Shown here piece by piece: positions 1 to 12,591 of a stretch of DNA of 64,000 bases (positions are counted from its first letter, which is position 1; each line of letters opens with the position of its first letter). Made by a program: the position numbers and the translations under genes. The stretch comes from Nymphaea colorata. Lineage: Eukaryota > Streptophyta > Magnoliopsida > Nymphaeales > Nymphaeaceae. The notes under the pieces were generated by a model, which made no database searches, had not been told where the DNA came from, and worked only from the letters and a program-made list of their open reading frames with translations. The DNA lies in the NCBI RefSeq assembly GCF_008831285.2, contig NC_045151.1:10406571-10470570 (forward strand), written 5' to 3'.

Positions 1-735
1 CTGGCCTGCTCGGTGCTTTGTTGACTAGGCCTGAAAGTCATAGGGGTTAATTGGTCTTCTAGTGCATGGGCTCCCTCTTTTTCATATTTATATGCAGTGT
101 TATTTGTATCGTATGATATAGAGGCGTATTGTATAATACATGTCATATAGGGCAGCAAAACCTATGCGATACACTTACGATGCACATGATTTGCATGTGT
201 ATTGTAGGTGTATCGGAATAATATGGCTGCTGTATCATACGATAAGACTGATACAGTCCATATCTTACAATACGGAGCTATTTTTAAGAAAGGGGCATGG
301 TGTCCCTTTTGATCGTTTTCTCTTTTAAAACTGTTTTCCTTCATTTCTAACACTTCTAAGAGCTTTGGGAGGGGGGAGTTTTGCTGGTTTTGGAGAGCAA
401 TGTCCAAATAAATCGAGGTCGAATCTGCCGGTTTGAAGGGAAATTTACTCATGGGAAATTCATTTGTATTTGGAAAAAGAGGGCTTTTGTGTTTCTTCTT
501 CTACAAAAGGTAGAGAATCTCTCAATTTAGTGGTTTACATAAATTTTGATTATTTTCTAAAGTTTATGAAGATATTTGTTTACTTTTTTAATGTGTTCTT
601 AACATATGATGACTTATGAATGATGAATCATGAATGTTCATTATTGAACATGTTTTTCATGATTTTTTTTAATTTTCTCTATCTTACTGATTGTTTTTTT
701 TATGAATTTAAAAAAACATACAGTGCGCCTTTTAC
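1..735. other. No gene seen; probable CDKC intron or flank
   Basis: AT-rich sequence upstream of the first recognisable CDKC exon. The short open frames here lack recognisable motifs, so it is most simply intron or flank. Confidence 0.5.
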
Positions 736-736
736 A

Positions 737-1345
737 ACATTGTTTATATGTATGTGTGTGTGTGTGTATTATGTGATGTTACATTCAGTGGGTGAATGTG
801 GTGTACTTGGCTTGCAACAATATGTTATGTTTGTTATTACCCTTGTCACTTTAAATTTCTGTTTTTTTTACTTAATGATTTTATTTTTAGTCAACTGACT
901 TGTACTATCTATTTGAGGGGCCCTACATGTGTCTACTTTTGAGTTTGACAGCTAGGTTCCTAGTTGTCAAAATGGAGATTGGTGAGAACTAAGTCTAGAC
1001 AGGTCAGTTTGAGTTGATCAAAGTCGCCTGCAAAAGTAAAATCAATAAGGAGGTGTAAAACAAATCCATATATTCGCCTCCCCCACTCCACCCACCCCCC
1101 AAAACACATACACGAGTACAGACACCATCCATACTGTTTCCATTATATATTCTATGTTGATCCTCCTCTTCTTCTCTATGATATCAGTTTGAGTTGATCA
1201 AAGTGGTCTAACTAAAATAAACTCAATAAGGAGGTGTAAAACAAATCCATATATTCTCCTCACACACGCATCCCCCCCTCTAGAGAAACCACCCATGATG
1301 TTTCCTTTTCATATTCTATGTTGGTCCTCCTCTTCTTCTCTATGA
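737..1345. repeat. Dispersed duplicated segment with internal duplication, inside a CDKC intron
   Basis: This segment matches 30269-30785 closely in the same orientation; both contain a GT microsatellite followed by the shared words GTTACATTCAGTGGGTGAAT and CTAAGTCTAGACAGGTCAGT. It also contains an internal tandem copy: the stretch beginning CAGTTTGAGTTGATCAAAGT near 1005 recurs near 1186, each followed by a CTCC-rich stretch and a TCTATGTTG..CCTCCTCTTCTTCTC block. The downstream end abuts the CDKC exon at 1380. It could be a mobile element or part of a segmental duplication; no target duplication was found. Confidence 0.7.
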
Positions 1346-2363
1346 TTGAAACTTTCCTTTTTCTGATAATTCTAGCCAGAGCAGTTGAATAAAATGTTTG
1401 AACTATGCGGATCACCTGATGAGGTTAACTGGCCGGGAGTTTCAAAGATTCCTTGGTACAATAATTTCAAGCCTTCAAGACCAATGAAGAGGCGTCTTAG
1501 AGATGTTTTTAAGCAGTAAGTACAAAACATATGAATCAGGTTTACAATGATTTATAGTGAGAATTTGTCTTGAGGAGTTCTTTTTCTCACATTTACCTTT
1601 TTTTTTATGTTGTGTTTGTTTAGTTTTGCAGTTTATCAGTGCTTTACCACCTTATTATTGTTATTGTTTCCAGTTTACTTAGAAGTAAATGTGCACCTGA
1701 GATGCAGTTATTTTTGCTTTCAGCTTCGATCGACATGCTTTGGAGTTGTTGGAGCGGATGCTAACTCTTGACCCATCTCAGGTATCACCTTGCTATTTTC
1801 TCAGAGTTTTTGGAGGTTTGAACTTTTTGTGACAAATGATTTAGTGTATGGATGTGAGTTCTGGCAAGTGGGAGTAGCAAACCTACTCCTTGAATTCTTA
1901 TAATTATTAAGTGGTAATTCCTGCTCCAGATCTGAACGTCCTTGCAAAACGAATGACACTTTGCAAATAAGATTGCAAATTTGGCCTTGGGTGTCCTTAT
2001 CAGTTTTAGTGTCAGATTTACTATAGACTTGTCAAGTTCGTAAGTGTCTAACTTTGGGCTCCCATAGCAGTTAATCTCTTTCTTGTTTTGACAGTGAGCT
2101 CGGTAGTTTCCCTATGTCTGGAGAACGAGTCTTTACTTCTTATTTGTTAAGTAGCTCTGTGCATGTAAATGTCTTTATTTCTAGATAGGGCATGATCTCT
2201 TATTTGTGGATTCTAATGATAGAGAAATCACAAACTCCAAAATCTAATGAACTGTGTACTAGTATTTCCTTGGATTTCCTTTTGCTGCAAAAAGAGATGA
2301 AGGTTTTACTTTATTGTTTGTTTAGTCTTGCAACAGCCTCTCCCTCCTTCACCCCCCTCTCCC

Positions 2364-2369
2364 TCTCTT

Positions 2370-2421
<52 letters not shown>
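2364..2421. repeat. Compound (CT)n(GT)n microsatellite
   Basis: A run of CT dinucleotides is followed directly by GT dinucleotides, within CDKC intron 3. Confidence 0.95.
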
Positions 2422-2422
<1 letters not shown>

Positions 2423-2718
2423 TGCTGAAAGGGAAAGACTTCCTATAAACATGAATAATAACCTTTACATGATTTTTGCAAGTTGAGGTTTTTTGAGTAA
2501 ATATTTATTGTTCTAATTTATTTTCTGCAAAAATCATACATGATACATGGCCATTGTATTGTCAAGTCATATAATATTCCTATTGTTGGCCTCCAAGCTT
2601 CGTTTGTTCGGTACCATGCCTTTTTTGCAAGCCACTTGTGGTGATGATCTTCCGTAGTTATGTAGTTCTCTGCCCATTCTCGTTGTCGAGTTACTATTTC
2701 AGTCTGCATTTGTGAACA

Positions 2719-2837
2719 GGGTGTCAAGAGGTGAGGTTGTGGCACTAAAGCATTTGGTGACTGCTTCACTTGATTCTAAAAGTGTTGCTGCTAGTGCTTT
2801 TGATAGCTTTCTGGAAAATTATGAATTACCTAACTAG
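2719..2837 (+). other. Exon-like open segment inside CDKC intron, unidentified
   Basis: After an AG acceptor-like site near 2718 an open frame of about 38 codons reads to TAG at 2835-2837. Its composition is protein-like (VALKHLVTASLDSKS) and it does not belong to CDKC. I do not recognise the family. It may be a captured terminal exon from another gene or a chance open frame. Confidence 0.3.
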
Positions 2838-3573
2838 CGTCTTGTTCATCTACCAAAATAAAATAACTACGATGTTTGGTTAGTATATGACATGAAAGTG
2901 ATACCTGGCATTCCAATGTATTTACAGTTTTGTTGTCTTCCCAAATATGGAAATGTATCATTCAAACTTCTCCGCGACTTAAAAATGACAAACGGAATAG
3001 GTGTTTCTTTGAGAAAATTATGGTCTATTTTTGAACTTGTCGTTGTCCGGTGGGATGTCATTGGAAGAATGTTGCCAGCAATTATTCAGCATTCAGTGTT
3101 GTCAATTCTTGTTTCTGGAACAAGCTGGAGTTAAGGACCTAAGGTTTAGAACGATGCTTGCTATGATATCCAACTAGTGAATAGTTAATCTGACTAGCCA
3201 ACTAATCAGTTCCCTGCTAAGTCACATTCGAATGGGGATATGGTCCCTGTACTCCCCATACCACAGATGCAGCACTGTGGTTAGAGGGACATATCTGGAT
3301 ACGGCTTTTTTCTTTTAACATTGTTTTTGGTTAAACTTGAAAAAGAAAGGGCAGCAAGGGAGGGTTTTTAGGAGAAAAAGGGAATGTGTGTGAGAGCGAG
3401 AGAGAGAGGCACACTGAAAATCTTTTTTGCTTGAATGGTGGAATTTTTTTTTTCTTTGGGAGGGTAGGTGGGGGGGGGGGGGAGAGACAGAGAGTTGGGG
3501 AACTGCAGCAGCATCCCGTTTATTTCTCTTCAAATTTTGTCGGGAAGAATTCTATTATTGTACATATTGAAAT

Positions 3574-4371
3574 CTATGTCACAGTGGTACACGCCACTTT
3601 TGGTGGCGTACCCGTACCGGTACGAAACGTACGTGCTGGTACGTTTGGATCTGGTTCCAGGTCGGAACCAGATCCAAACCACATCAAAATAACGTAAAAC
3701 CTAAAATCGCGAGGGGCGACCTCCTTCTCATCGACTTTGTTCCCTTCCTTGAATCCTTCCCTTGGCGGTGAGTTCTTAGCATCTTGCAGCAACCTTGGGC
3801 AGGGGCGACGGACGGCGACCGGCAACGGACGACGGACGACGACGGATGGCGGCAGCAGTGTTTAGGGTTTTGTTCTTGATGTCCAATATTGTGATTTTGT
3901 CTCTTGAATCCTTGATTGATGGCCGATTTTTTGATCAAATAGTAAATGCATCTTTCGGTTCATTGCATTGATGCCCGATTTTGTCTCTTGATGCCTACGG
4001 TGTTCAGTATCATGTTTCTATTTTCTGCACTCCTAAAGATGGATGTTTTCCATGAATGGCTCCCAATAATGTGTGAGCGTTGGGTTTAGGGGCTGCTATT
4101 TTAAATTGGTTTCTTTTCTCTAACAGTAAATACTGGTGTTCATTTTAGTTTATTGCTTGTTTCATGATTTATGAGATTATCTATGGATTCTTGGAAGGAA
4201 CATTGTCTTAATATGATGATATCATTTGGTTTTTTCAATTTTTTGAATATAGTAATAATTAATTATAATATATAATTGTCGCCGTACCCGTACCAAGATT
4301 TACGAAAATGACGTACCAGTACTCGTACCCCCGTACCCGTACCCGCCTGTACCCGTACCATTGTGACATAG
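3574..4371. mobile_element. 798-bp non-autonomous TIR element, hAT-like (8-bp TSD)
   Basis: The left end begins CTATGTCACAGTGGTAC and the right end, read on the opposite strand, begins CTATGTCACAATGGTAC, so the 17-bp terminal inverted repeats differ at one base. The element is flanked on both sides by the identical octamer ATTGAAAT (3566-3573 and 4372-4379). Subterminal regions are packed with GTACC/GGTAC motifs. No transposase frame is present. An 8-bp target duplication and repeated subterminal motifs fit the hAT superfamily, although the terminal bases are not the commonest hAT ends. It sits in CDKC intron 3. Tandem units at 37.9-40.2 kb share one end of this family. Confidence 0.85.
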
Positions 4372-5370
4372 ATTGAAATACTGAGACTGCGTGTCCTGTT
4401 TCGATCTACATTATGTGTCTCGTTATTTCTATTTACAAGGGGTTCTCTAGCTGCTTTGAAGTCAAAACTAGAGACTAGAGTTTAGATATGTTGGTACCAC
4501 TCCTTCCTCTTAGCTATGATATTTATCTTGTTGAGATAATTGTGTATTCTTCCTTGATGTTCTTGCATTTCTCCAGTTTTTATCTTTTCTTCTTGAAGTC
4601 TGCTGTTGATTTTAACCTTTTTTTCTCCTTGCATCCTCTGCTGTTTGTGTTTGTCCATTAATGGTTTCATTTTCTTCTTTTCAGAGGATATCTGCAAAAG
4701 ATGCACTTGATGCTGAGTATTTCTGGTGTGATCCGTTGCCATGTGACCCTAAAAGGTACAAAATCTTTTGTTTATGCCAAGTTTCACAATTGATGGCCTT
4801 CTGATAGTCGATTCTGGTCTTCCTCTTAGCTTGCCCAAATACGAGTCATCTCATGAGTTCCAAACCAAGAAGAAAAGACAACAGCAAAGGCAGCACGAAG
4901 AAACAGCCAAGAGGCAGAAATTACAGCATCCTCAACAGCATCAACGTCTGCCGCCAATTCAACAGCCAGGGCAACCACATATGCAAATCAGGCCTGGCGC
5001 TAACCAACCCATGCATAATGCCCCACCTCAAGTTGTTGCTGGGCCAAGTCACCACTAGAATAAGCCTCGGGGACCTCCAGGAGGACAGAACAGGTATCCT
5101 CAAGGCGGAAACCCAAGTGGTGGATACAATCCAAATCGTGGTGGCCAAGCTGGTGGATATGCTACTGGACCTTATCCACCTTAAGGCCGAGGTCCTGGTT
5201 ATGTTGGAACCAGTATGCCTGGAGGTGGCCCTCCTAGAGCTGGAGCTGGTGCCTATGGCGTCGGGGCTCCAAATTATCCCCAATCAGGTCCTTATGGCAA
5301 TTCAGGTACTGGTTGGGCGCCCAACATGATGGGTGGTAATCGGAATCCACAATATGGTTGGCAACAGTAG

Positions 5371-7706
5371 TCTGGAAGCAAACTGAAGCATGATCTGTCC
5401 AATATATCTGTGCACTTGACTGGTGATCCTACATTCTGAAGAGAAGGGCTCTGCCAGGGACTGTCGCTTTCACCTCAAGTGGGTCGATGGGAATTGGTTT
5501 AATGCACCAGAGGAATTCCTACAAACCAGTGTTGGATATTTAAGAATATCCCTTGACCTGGACTTAATTCACCCACTTGTTTTCAGTTTTATATGGAGAA
5601 AAACGAAATGGTTAGGTATTTCATTACTATGCTGCTCCTTTGTCCTGCAGACAGAAATAGGGAAACAAGAATGTGTGATTTGCTCTTCGATGTCTATCAT
5701 AACTTGATTGGGGATGATGAACTTGTCGGTATATGGATGGGTTATGTGGGTTTTGTCTTGCGAGTTGAATCTTCCTAGTAGCTATGCAGTCCAATGATAT
5801 TCCTGGTTTACTTTTTGTAAGTTCAAATATCGTGCCTGTGTCATAATCATTCACCACTAGTCTCTTTTATTGTATTTACATGCCTCGGGGCACTTAATCT
5901 GTTGGTTTTTTAGTTGAATTGCATGCTCCAAGTACAATTGTTGGTACACTTCTATGAAAGTTTGGGATTTGAACTTAATATCTAGTGAATACAATCAATC
6001 CTGTTTCATGTTTTGCATGGGAATGGTTCGGTTGTTTGTATGGTCTGAAGTTCTTTCACCAGCTGCTTCTTCCCAATATGCCACTGTGCAATCCCTTCAC
6101 GTCAAAGGATGAAATGACTTGAACATGGGAATGCCTCTTTGTTAGCATACAGGAAGGTCAGTGAATCAGCGGACCTGCGGAGCCCATTAGAAGGCGAACT
6201 AATCTTGGACTATCACTAATTCTTCTGTTTTTTTTTTTTTGAAAAAAAAAATCTCAGGTTTGGTGCTTTTCTGTTCATTCTTTTTTCCAATATCTCTGCA
6301 ATTAGCCCTGGATGTGCTTTGTGCTCCAAATTACCAAGCTGGGTGTCTCTTGTCCGAAGGGGAGATGGCCTAAGGTTTTCGAGGGCATCAATTCTCGTGC
6401 ACGAGGTTCTGCAGGGCAAGTGAATTGAACCATCTACCATTGTACCAGCCGCCTATAAGTTGCTGGTTGTTCAGCTAACCAAACCCCTCGGCGTAGCCCT
6501 TAAAGAGTGAAAAAACTAAATACCAAATTCTAATGTGTTCGGTCAGACTTTAGCATTCAACCTGTTCGGTATGACTGGACGACTAAATTTAGTTTTAATA
6601 GATCCATTGCAACGTGCATCTGAAAAGAAAAGGAAGAGCGTCTCCATCTGATTTTGGACCCCGAATATGGTTGCTCATCATCTGAATCCAAACCCTAAAT
6701 GGTTGCAATTTTTGGGGCCTGGTAGGGCTGGTCAGAACAGATTACGGAACAGTAATGTTCTATCCAAGAGCGGTTTCTTTTTATGAAAATATGTAGAGCA
6801 AGACACCATAAACAGCCTCCACCGACACTTAAAATTTGACGGGAGAAGTCAGTCCTGGCATTTTCCCAATGACGGCCTTGCCTGTGTTGGGAAAACCATA
6901 GCCGGCACTTCCGCAGAATTGTTGCTTTTCACTTGCTTGTTACAAATGCCGCGAAAAGTCCCTCTATGCAGTTGAGATTCAGAAAATTATATACATTTGT
7001 CAGCTTCCATCATCTGCAACCTTTTGTCCTACAGCGCCTTGAAGCAAGCTTCACAGAGTGCATATTTTGCATAAGCAGGATACCTGCAAAAGTGTGTAGC
7101 ATTAGTAGTCTCCACGAGAAAATCCTGACCCTCAAAACTCAAAAGCAGATGATGAAATCACATTGCATAAACTTGAAGAAATTGAAAATCAAATTCAGGC
7201 AACACTGGTACAGCCAAAGAAACGAATATAACACTAAAATCATGCATTGCCCATTTACTCTCTGTGTACCAGTTCTTTTTCCTTCAAAAAAGATACAAAA
7301 AATCATCAACTCTGTTCTTTGTGCTTTACAGTTAGCAGGTGGCCACCAAATTTCCCATGCGACCTCCAGCAATTTCCTAATGCCTTTTGGAAATCCAACT
7401 TCCTCTGCCATTTTCTCTTGTTCTTTTCCTGTTGACAACATTTTAAATTGCTTATCCATGGAAGTAATTATAGATGCATATACATGTGGTAGATAAATGA
7501 TTGACAAAGTTACCGAGATTTAAGACATAAATTTACTGCCACAAGAATCACTTCAACATAAGGAAGGAAGATACCAAAAGTAACATCAGAAAACAATAGG
7601 TTTCTAATTATTGGGCCACTTTTTAGGTGTAAAATTGTAATGATCTAATATGGTTGATTTCAAGAGAAGGCCATAAGAGACCATTTAAATGCAAAGCCAA
7701 CCTGTT
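5371..7706. other. CDKC 3' flank and intergenic DNA; no gene recognised
   Basis: The first few hundred bases are probably the CDKC 3' untranslated region. The rest has short open frames on both strands with no recognisable motif, a T/A homopolymer run near 6228-6250, and a segment at about 6640-6745 that recurs near 30785-30890. Confidence 0.5.
6640..6745. repeat. Segment duplicated at about 30785-30890
   Basis: The phrase CTGAATCCAAACCCTAAAT and the following GGTAGGGCTG words occur here and again near 30785, where they directly follow sequence copied from the CDKC intron near 737-1345. Confidence 0.65.
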
Positions 7707-7801
7707 CAGAACTCTGTAATGGAGCTTCTCAAGTATGCATATTCCTCGCTAAGTTCATAGACATTTCCGGCAGGCACAACAACGTTGTCTATGATCCACC
7801 C
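7707..7801 (-). other. Exon-like segment, unidentified
   Basis: On the minus strand a TTTTAG acceptor is followed by an open frame of about 31 codons (GWIIDNVVVPAGNVYELSEE) ending in TGA at 7707-7709. The composition looks coding but I do not recognise the protein. Another possible minus-strand segment lies around 7330-7440. A relic terminal exon is the best guess. Confidence 0.3.
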
Positions 7802-7913
7802 CTAAAATAATAAAGAAAATTCCAGGTGAGTAATTTTTTCCTTGAAAGTCAAATAAAGCTTAATTTACTTTGACTGATCTAAATCGTTTCCGAAAATTTT
7901 GAAAAAAGGTCGA

Positions 7914-7914
7914 G

Positions 7915-7987
<73 letters not shown>
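7914..7987. repeat. Compound (AC)n(AG)n microsatellite
   Basis: AC dinucleotides run to about 7942 and then switch to AG dinucleotides. The same two-part design occurs at 11484-11571. Confidence 0.95.
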
Positions 7988-7996
<9 letters not shown>

Positions 7997-8428
7997 GCGC
8001 CTAGGATTCAGCCCTTATTTAGGCCTGTATCATTGGTAGCCCTAGAGAGTGAGCCAGCCCCAAATTGTATGTCTAAACCAAAATTTTCATCAAGATGTCC
8101 ATCTTAACTTCACATCTTTCCTAGAAAGATCAGACCACAAAATAAAGGAAGCAGTCATGCAATGTAATTTCAATGAAGTTGGTGTCTAAGAAAATGAAGA
8201 TGGACGTTAATGAGATACAAAGTCAGCAACTTTGCATCTAAATCTGGTTGCCACCATCGATCTACAGCAAATGATCATTTTTCTTGTTTAAGATATGTGT
8301 TATAAAGAAAATCTCATGTGCGCTTCCAAATCAAACTCCTAAAATGCAGTTTGAGATGCATAGAGTCAAACTTAATGGAGTAAACAAGCTAATTGCAGGA
8401 CAATGAAACACCCTGAAGAGCCTGAACC

Positions 8429-8543
8429 TCAACTGATATACTGAAGCCAATAAAGGCCTGCCTTCCAAAATATCAAAATTTCTGAAAATTGGGTAACGGA
8501 TGTCAAGCCTTTGATGAATAAATGGACCATATGCAATATCCAC
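8429..8543 (-). pseudogene. Single exon relic resembling a lambda-class glutathione transferase
   Basis: After an ACAG acceptor the minus strand reads VDIAYGPFI, then DILEGRPLLA at family-like spacing. Lambda GSTs have a conserved VDIAY.PFIERF...DIT.GRP.LAAW stretch in the C-terminal helical domain. Several family positions are changed here and no other GST exon was found nearby, so this is probably an isolated decayed exon. The match is short, and the assignment is tentative. Confidence 0.4.
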
Positions 8544-11482
8544 CTGTTAATCCAGATTTTTCACATTAGACTTGATACTACAAATAAAGCTAGCAGAATT
8601 AAACAGCAAATGTTGCGACTGTCTAGCAAGTAGCTTGGATTCAGTAAGAAGCTTGATCAATGAATCTGAAATCTGACTCTGATATCTGACTGAGCCACTT
8701 ACATGTGAGTATCTGATCTTATGCTTGCTGAAATACTTGCAAGGGTACACTTAACTATAGTAGGCATAACGGAATGACAGAACCAACCTGATTGTAAACA
8801 ACAGTAGATCACAAAGTTCCATGAAGAGCAAAGAAGACACAAGCATCTTTTTTCTTCCAAATTACCTGCTGAAACTTTGTTGTGCCAAAGTTCCTCCTAT
8901 TTCTGATCATGCATCTGACCTGGTCCTGCTAATTAGTCTGACATGTTGAGTCTGAGAAAGCCAACCTCTTACTATTGTATATGCCAGTTGAGTGCAAAAA
9001 AATAAAGTTTAGCTGATAAAGACAGACAGGGCTTCATCTAGCCAGACCAAGATCCCTTGACTCCTAGGTTCTTTATTTCCTGGGTCTATTCAGGCTAGCC
9101 CACCTAGATCTCACCTCCCTTCCACCAATTCAAAGCACCAAAAAGGTAAGCTGCATGGGACCTTCAAATCTCACATCATTGTGACGAGATTGGAACAAAT
9201 TTCTTCTTTCTGTCCTACATTTCCAAAGAATTCTTCTTGCATCTTCCACCCCTCAAATGGCACTATACGAATCATGTAAAGGGATAATGGCGATACCAAA
9301 TATCCTTCAAAATGTGAATTGGAAATAGTTTAATGTCCTCACCTTATGAACGTATTATTATGAGGAAGATACGGCATGCCATCTACAAGCAAAAGAAGGA
9401 AGAAAAAGTGAACGAGATCCAGATTTTGCTTATTTTTTGCTGCACGAGGAAACAGAAAGGAAAGGATGTCAAAGATATGTTACTACAGAGCCAACCAAGT
9501 GAATATAAAATATCGAAAGAAGGATGGAACACTAGACCCTCTTCATCATTGTACCTTTGCTTCACCTTCAATCACTATGTTTAGACTCTAAAACTTTCCT
9601 CATTTTAAAAGCAGCATGTCTATGAATTAAAGAATTCGATGCCTGATAGTATGCAAGAAAACAAAAACAGCAACATTTTGCTTACTACCTATGGAGATAT
9701 TAAACAGCAATACATATTTTAAACTAAAAAAAACCCAAATAGAATGAACATGACCACAATCCTTATATCAGATGCGAAATACATTTATATCTCTCTCTTT
9801 TGCTTCTTTGGGATCACTTCTAAGCCTAAACTCTGTCCTCCTTTCCACGTTTGGTTTGTTGCCTTCTATGTTGACGCTGTTAAGCAGCAAAATGTGCCAA
9901 TATATCAGTGAAGGTCATGCTAGTTATTCCCTAATCGTTATACTAAAAATCTAGGCATGGACCCAAATCTTCAGATGGAGAAGGGAAAATGTAAAGAGAA
10001 AATAAAGACCATATCTTTGGCAAAACCTGCTGTCTTAAAAAATGAAAATCCAGCTCTTGAGATATTGATTAGCATTACAGGATCTGCGATCTGCAGTTCG
10101 CAGCTGTTCTTCTGGATCTACCAGATGCTTATCCACAACACCTGGCTTTCTAGGTAACGTGATTGATTTTTGTACATGGAATTACCTGTAGCTATCTAGC
10201 ATTTGAAAAACATAAGCATACAGATTTAGAAGGGTAAAAACAAGAGAACGTGGGATGACTGACTCATGAATGAATTTTTCTTTTTTTCTTTTTCTAAATT
10301 GCTGATGTCATGCCACGATCGTTGATTGACGTCTGGAAGGGCCTTTCCTACCTCTTTTAAACAGAAATTTGTCTTTATTCAAAGAAAAGAAACTAGCTAG
10401 AAAACCAAAGAAAGAACTATTTAATACAGCTCAGCTTTACAAATCTGCAGAAAAGAAAACCTGTGATCTTTTGTCACAAGTTCAGTCATGAATTGTACGA
10501 CCTGTACTTGTGCATGGCATGTGCATTACTGTCGTGATGATGGAAGAGATCACATGTACATGGCACAGCATGCCTTTGCTAAGTCCAACCTAGTAGCAAG
10601 CCCTAGATTGAAACAATATACAAAGCTACAGGAGGAAGAACAAAGAAAAAGGGCTCTCTCACTCTCTCTCTCTCAATCTCCGTCGGACACACATACATGC
10701 AGAAAGGAAGGAAAATTATTTGCAAATGAGCTTAAATTTAATACCCATGAACCCCTCTAGTTTAGCCAAGTTTTAGACTTAAATAAGGGAAGGTGAAAAA
10801 TCTCTCTCTCTCAAACCTTCTGTGAATGCTAACATGCAGAGCAAAATCAGAAATTGATGCCACCAGGGGCTAATTTAGACTGTCAGGGAGGGAGCTCTAC
10901 TTTGATTAAATTTTATAATTAAAAACATTTGTAAATTTGACTACATCCTGTTTTCTGCAGTTGTAATTGTATATTTTTGGAAAATAAAAATCAATATAAA
11001 ATTGTTGGTTTTTTTAAAGCTAGGATGTTGTATGTTGTTAGATTATGCTTTTTCAAATAGGGTATGGGACCATGCAGAATCTTACGGGTTGTGGAAAAAA
11101 GAGAATTGGGAACAGAAATTAGGCCCTAGAGATAAAGGAGACAGTGTAATCTGTGGGTTGTAGAGACTTTGAGCAGAAAAGAAAGGAAAAAAAAAAAACA
11201 ACAGAAAACAGGCCTTAAAACTTTTTATACAATATAAAAGACCAGTGTCAGGACATGACAACATTAGGCATTGATGGGTACATATTAACTCACCGTTATC
11301 TGCTTGGCCAAGTGCTTTCTGCATTACTTGGGTCTCAGATCTTGAAGAGGACAGTGAGTGTTCTGTGATCGACCTGATTCATGAATAGAATTCAGGAAAG
11401 GAACTACAGATGAAGTCATGCATACTGATTCACACTGTGCACCTCAAATCAATGTTACTGGAATTATAATTAAAAGGGTAGA

Positions 11483-11483
<1 letters not shown>
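8544..11483. other. Intergenic DNA; no gene recognised
   Basis: AT-rich sequence with short open frames lacking motifs or supported splice structure. Short CT runs occur at about 10660-10677 and 10800-10811. Confidence 0.5.

Positions 11484-11571
<88 letters not shown>
11484..11571. repeat. Compound (AC)n(GA)n microsatellite
   Basis: AC dinucleotides to about 11515, a short AAACA break, then a GA run of about 50 bases. Confidence 0.95.
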
Positions 11572-11575
<4 letters not shown>

Positions 11576-12591
11576 AGGAAGGAGTTTCTGACATTTGAAA
11601 GGAATGCTTCTTAGGCCTAACGTGGAACGTGTACTGAATCACTCTCATGTTCTTGCTGGCAAAAGGCGTTTCTGACATTCCAAATGGAAGAATCGGATAG
11701 GAAGTGAGTCACCATATGAAGATCTCAATGATAAAACAAATGGAGTTGGATGCATTAAACTGAAATTAATTGAACCAAGACTACTTAAGCCATGGTTTAA
11801 CAACATACTTTACTTTGGTACAAAGTGAAGAATCAGTGCTTAAATGTGCAAGACGTCCCACTCTATGACAGCCTTGGTCTGTGTTGTTCGGCGACTCAAA
11901 CAAGAGGGGACCTGATCATAATAACCTAGAGTGCCATGAAGAAAGTAGAGAATCGGGGCTTAGACCTGCCATGATTCACCAGCTACTAGTTCAAAGTGAA
12001 GAATCTTACTTAGAGCTTGACAAAGTAAGGGGCATGATAGTTTGATCCGCTTGCCAGGAACAGTGCTTTCAGGGTTCACACATGACAGACACATTCACTG
12101 TGGACATAGTCCGAGACGGTAGAATACTGAATCGCCCCACTATGAAACCAAAGTATAGCAGTGATCAATTTGCACATATCTGATATAAATAATCAATTCT
12201 CAAATAGCCATGCACCAAGTGATTTTGACAGTTTAGGTACAAAGACTAAGAAAGTGGTGCAGAATCTTCTGAGTTCAGATTGTATCCTGGAGTGAAGAAT
12301 GAAAGCGCCGACCGCCATGTAGCAAAATTCATAAACCTAATTGTTTGAGACAATCAGCGAAGTAACAACTTGTAATCTGGAAAAAGGAAATTGTTCATGT
12401 TCTGCATAGACTTTACTCATCTGGACTGACATCTTCCGCGCTATTGCATATATAGTTCAAAAGAGAAGCTGTACGTGCCAATAAATCTTCGGGTCGCCAA
12501 AGGCAACATTGTAGACGCCATTTCCTTTCTTACATGAGGCCACTGCTTTTCATGCACGCAATGGTGGACCTCAGTTAAAGAATGACAGACC
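11572..12591. other. Non-coding stretch, nothing recognised
   Basis: Unique-looking sequence downstream (on the minus strand) of the Obg exon. It may include the old 3' untranslated region. No gene or transposon motif was seen. Confidence 0.4.

Larger units (their letters stand above)
1380..5370 (+). pseudogene. CDKC: Cyclin-dependent kinase C (CDK9-type), C-terminal four exons, two premature stops in tail
   Basis: Exons are read at about 1380-1516, 1724-1781, 4685-4755 and 4830-5370, each with AG/GT borders. They encode the end of the kinase domain (FELCGSPDEVNWPGV, then ELLERMLTLDPSQ and RISAKDALDAEYFW), a Gln-rich segment and the Gly/Pro-rich tail ending QYGWQQ that is typical of plant CDKC, the P-TEFb-like kinase that phosphorylates the RNA polymerase II C-terminal domain in the nucleus. 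The N-terminal kinase lobe and active site lie outside the window. In the last exon the frame is otherwise conserved but has TAG at 5056-5058 and TAA at 5182-5184 before the expected stop at 5368-5370. The first removes about 104 codons of tail. Splice sites and the kinase-domain part remain open, so this is either a young pseudogene or a gene with a shortened tail. Confidence 0.85.

Noticed and set aside
4853-5329. A 158-codon frame overlapping the CDKC last exon
   Set aside because: It is in another frame; the CDKC frame matches the family tail despite two stops.
7139-7507. 122-codon minus-strand frame as a gene
   Set aside because: No recognised domain and no consistent splice partners; mentioned only as a possible exon relic near 7330-7440.
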